In this document: positions 63,148 to 64,000 of the stretch, piece by piece
Numbering within the stretch: the first letter of the stretch is position 1
Layout: every line of letters begins with the position of its first letter
DNA from: Rhodococcus sp. Z13
GTDB lineage: Bacteria; Actinomycetota; Actinomycetes; Mycobacteriales; Mycobacteriaceae
Assembly (NCBI RefSeq): GCF_025837095.1
Contig: NZ_CP107551.1
Span: 1,346,352 to 1,410,351, forward strand
Direction of reading: 5' to 3'
Length of the DNA stretch: 64,000 nucleotides
Notes under the pieces: generated by a model
The model's input: the letters and a program-made list of their open reading frames with translations, nothing else
Told to the model about the DNA's origin: nothing
The model's database searches: none
Program-made: the position numbers and the translations under genes

Positions 63148-63792
63148 GTGCACGATGGGGACGCGCCGTTGAAGACACCGGTATCGAACGCTCAGATATT
63201 GCGTGAGCTTGCAGACGACCAGCGGTGCGCTCGACGCGCCGACGATCTCAGAGATCTGGCGGATTGTCTTGAAAAGGGCGAGACTGACAGCTGGGCCGGC
63301 ATCGACCTCCTCTCGGCTTTCCCCCCGTCGGCGACCATTTCGAACTCTCGATCCGCGGGTCCTCTCGAGCTGCTCGTCGGCACTTTCGCTGCACTTTCGG
63401 TGTTCGCTCCAGTCGCCTGGACCTGGTACAGCCTTCACCAGGCTTCCCGGGCGTATTCGGAGATGATCGGCAGCGGCATCGAACCGACCGACACATTTCT
63501 GGGTCTGTGGATTTCAGGATTCGAAGGATATCTCGGGGGTATACACACCCTCGTGCCGATGGCGGTAACGTCGGTTATCTTGATCATCCTTGCAGCGTTG
63601 TTGATGATCGGACACCGCTTTGCCGCCGCGGCCGAGGAGCGTCGTGCCGACAAGTCGGACGCCGAAATCGAAGCCCGACTGGTCAGCGCACTGTGCGGAG
63701 CGCAGCGAGAGATCGGCAGCCTGAACGCCGCCGACCCGACCGCAATCGAGGCGATCGTTCGGCGGTCGATCAAGCAGCTTTCGGAAGCGTAG
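63148..63792 (+). CDS. two-helix membrane protein, N-terminal part of a longer interrupted frame
   Basis: A 214-aa protein from GTG 63148 (GAGGGG upstream). Residues 1-60 are soluble and helical (ILRELADDQRCARRADDLRDLADCL), TM1 spans about 73-97, TM2 about 134-156 (VPMAVTSVILIILAALLMIG), then a charged helix follows. The frame ends at TAG 63790-63792, yet the same frame continues to the window edge with typical coiled-coil sequence. The membrane-plus-long-helix plan resembles MotA/ExbB-like or chemoreceptor-like stator proteins, including ZorA of Zorya defence, but I see no motif proving this. Codons here are less GC-biased than in the neighbours, hinting at acquired DNA. Confidence 0.65.
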   Translation: MHDGDAPLKTPVSNAQILRELADDQRCARRADDLRDLADCLEKGETDSWAGIDLLSAFPPSATISNSRSAGPLELLVGTFAALSVFAPVAWTWYSLHQASRAYSEMIGSGIEPTDTFLGLWISGFEGYLGGIHTLVPMAVTSVILIILAALLMIGHRFAAAAEERRADKSDAEIEARLVSALCGAQREIGSLNAADPTAIEAIVRRSIKQLSEA

Positions 63793-64000
63793 GATGCCAC
63801 TCGAGAAGGGATCGATCGGCTCAATGGAACTGTTTCCGGTTTGGAGACCGCTGCCACTACGTTGACCGAGGCGGCCAACGCGGCGAAGTCCTCAACCGAG
63901 GTGGTCGAGTTGGCCTCCGTCTCCTTGACCGAGGCATCCGACGAGAGTCAGCGCCGCATCGCGTCGACCCTGAGCGCATTCAGTGACAGTATGAGTGACC
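63793..64000 (+). other. open frame continuing past TAG, coiled-coil
   Basis: Directly after TAG 63790 the same reading frame stays open for 69 codons to the window edge. It encodes Thr/Ala/Ser/Glu-rich helical sequence (SGLETAATTLTEAANAAKS, LASVSLTEASDESQRRIAS) with the heptad pattern of coiled coils and normal codon use. It looks like the tail of the preceding membrane protein, cut off by one nonsense codon. Confidence 0.6.

Noticed and set aside
1-64000. CRISPR array, insertion sequence, integrase, tRNA or prophage
   Set aside because: No regularly spaced repeats, transposase motifs, tRNA-like cloverleaf ends or phage structural genes were recognised while reading both strands.

Overview
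The window is high-GC actinobacterial DNA, most likely from Rhodococcus or a close mycolic-acid-containing relative. This rests on family content: a mycothiol-dependent maleylpyruvate isomerase, a FadD17-like ligase, an EthA-like monooxygenase, DUF3558-type lipoproteins, a PorA/PorH-like peptide and a gentisate cluster in the same gene order as the Rhodococcus narIKL/narX locus. Genus is inferred, not proven. I recognised no tRNA, rRNA, CRISPR array, insertion sequence or prophage.

Layout. 1-273: start of a glycosyltransferase gene broken by single-base deletions. 411-6537: 3-hydroxybenzoate/gentisate catabolism, with uptake and hydroxylase genes on one strand and an IclR regulator plus gentisate ring-cleavage genes on the other, linked by two copies of one operator-like palindrome. 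6608-9984: Excalibur protein, an N-terminally extended KAS III-like enzyme and its reductase. 10647-16971: an alpha/beta-hydrolase-fold protein lacking the nucleophile serine, and a single-chain biotin carboxylase-BCCP-carboxyltransferase of 1825 aa. 17725-21017: unknown helical protein, small lipoprotein, CoA-binding protein, TauD-type dioxygenase. 21058-24900: monooxygenase, hydrolase and FadD17-like ligase operon. 25162-29176: ctaD, EthA-like monooxygenase, TetR regulator. 29353-34529: two DUF1989 (urea-carboxylase-associated) proteins, a carboxyltransferase without biotin domains, and an SSS transporter, with nitrogen-regulator-like sites. 34583-39783: nuclease-like protein, ABM monooxygenase, secreted proteins, lipase, hydrolase, and a cAMP phosphodiesterase behind a Crp/GlxR-type site. 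39826-43765: Stealth sugar-phosphotransferase, then a TPP riboswitch in front of an SDR and a DszA/NtaA-type flavin monooxygenase. 43770-48515: serine hydrolase lipoprotein, alcohol dehydrogenase, GH3 glucosidase. 48651-52105: exonuclease-BRCT-TerD fusion followed by a NERD-helicase. 52184-54153: tandem duplication of a lipoprotein plus small helical protein unit. 54412-57207: aconitase. 57677-57814: 45-aa acidic peptide with its own Crp-like site and strong terminator. 57905-62633: Ntn-hydrolase and two paralogous membrane alpha/beta-hydrolases. 62695-64000: a frameshifted ESX-target-like gene and a membrane/coiled-coil protein interrupted by an in-frame TAG.

How the parts work together. The best understood unit converts 3-hydroxybenzoate through gentisate, maleylpyruvate and fumarylpyruvate to fumarate and pyruvate. 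The candidates most likely to reward attention are the TPP-riboswitch-controlled oxidoreductase pair, the exonuclease-BRCT-TerD/NERD-helicase pair, the PorA/PorH-like peptide, the DUF1989 cluster with an incomplete carboxylase, and the interrupted membrane protein at the right edge. All frameshifts seen can be explained by loss of one base from a C or G run, so sequencing error has to be kept in mind for them.
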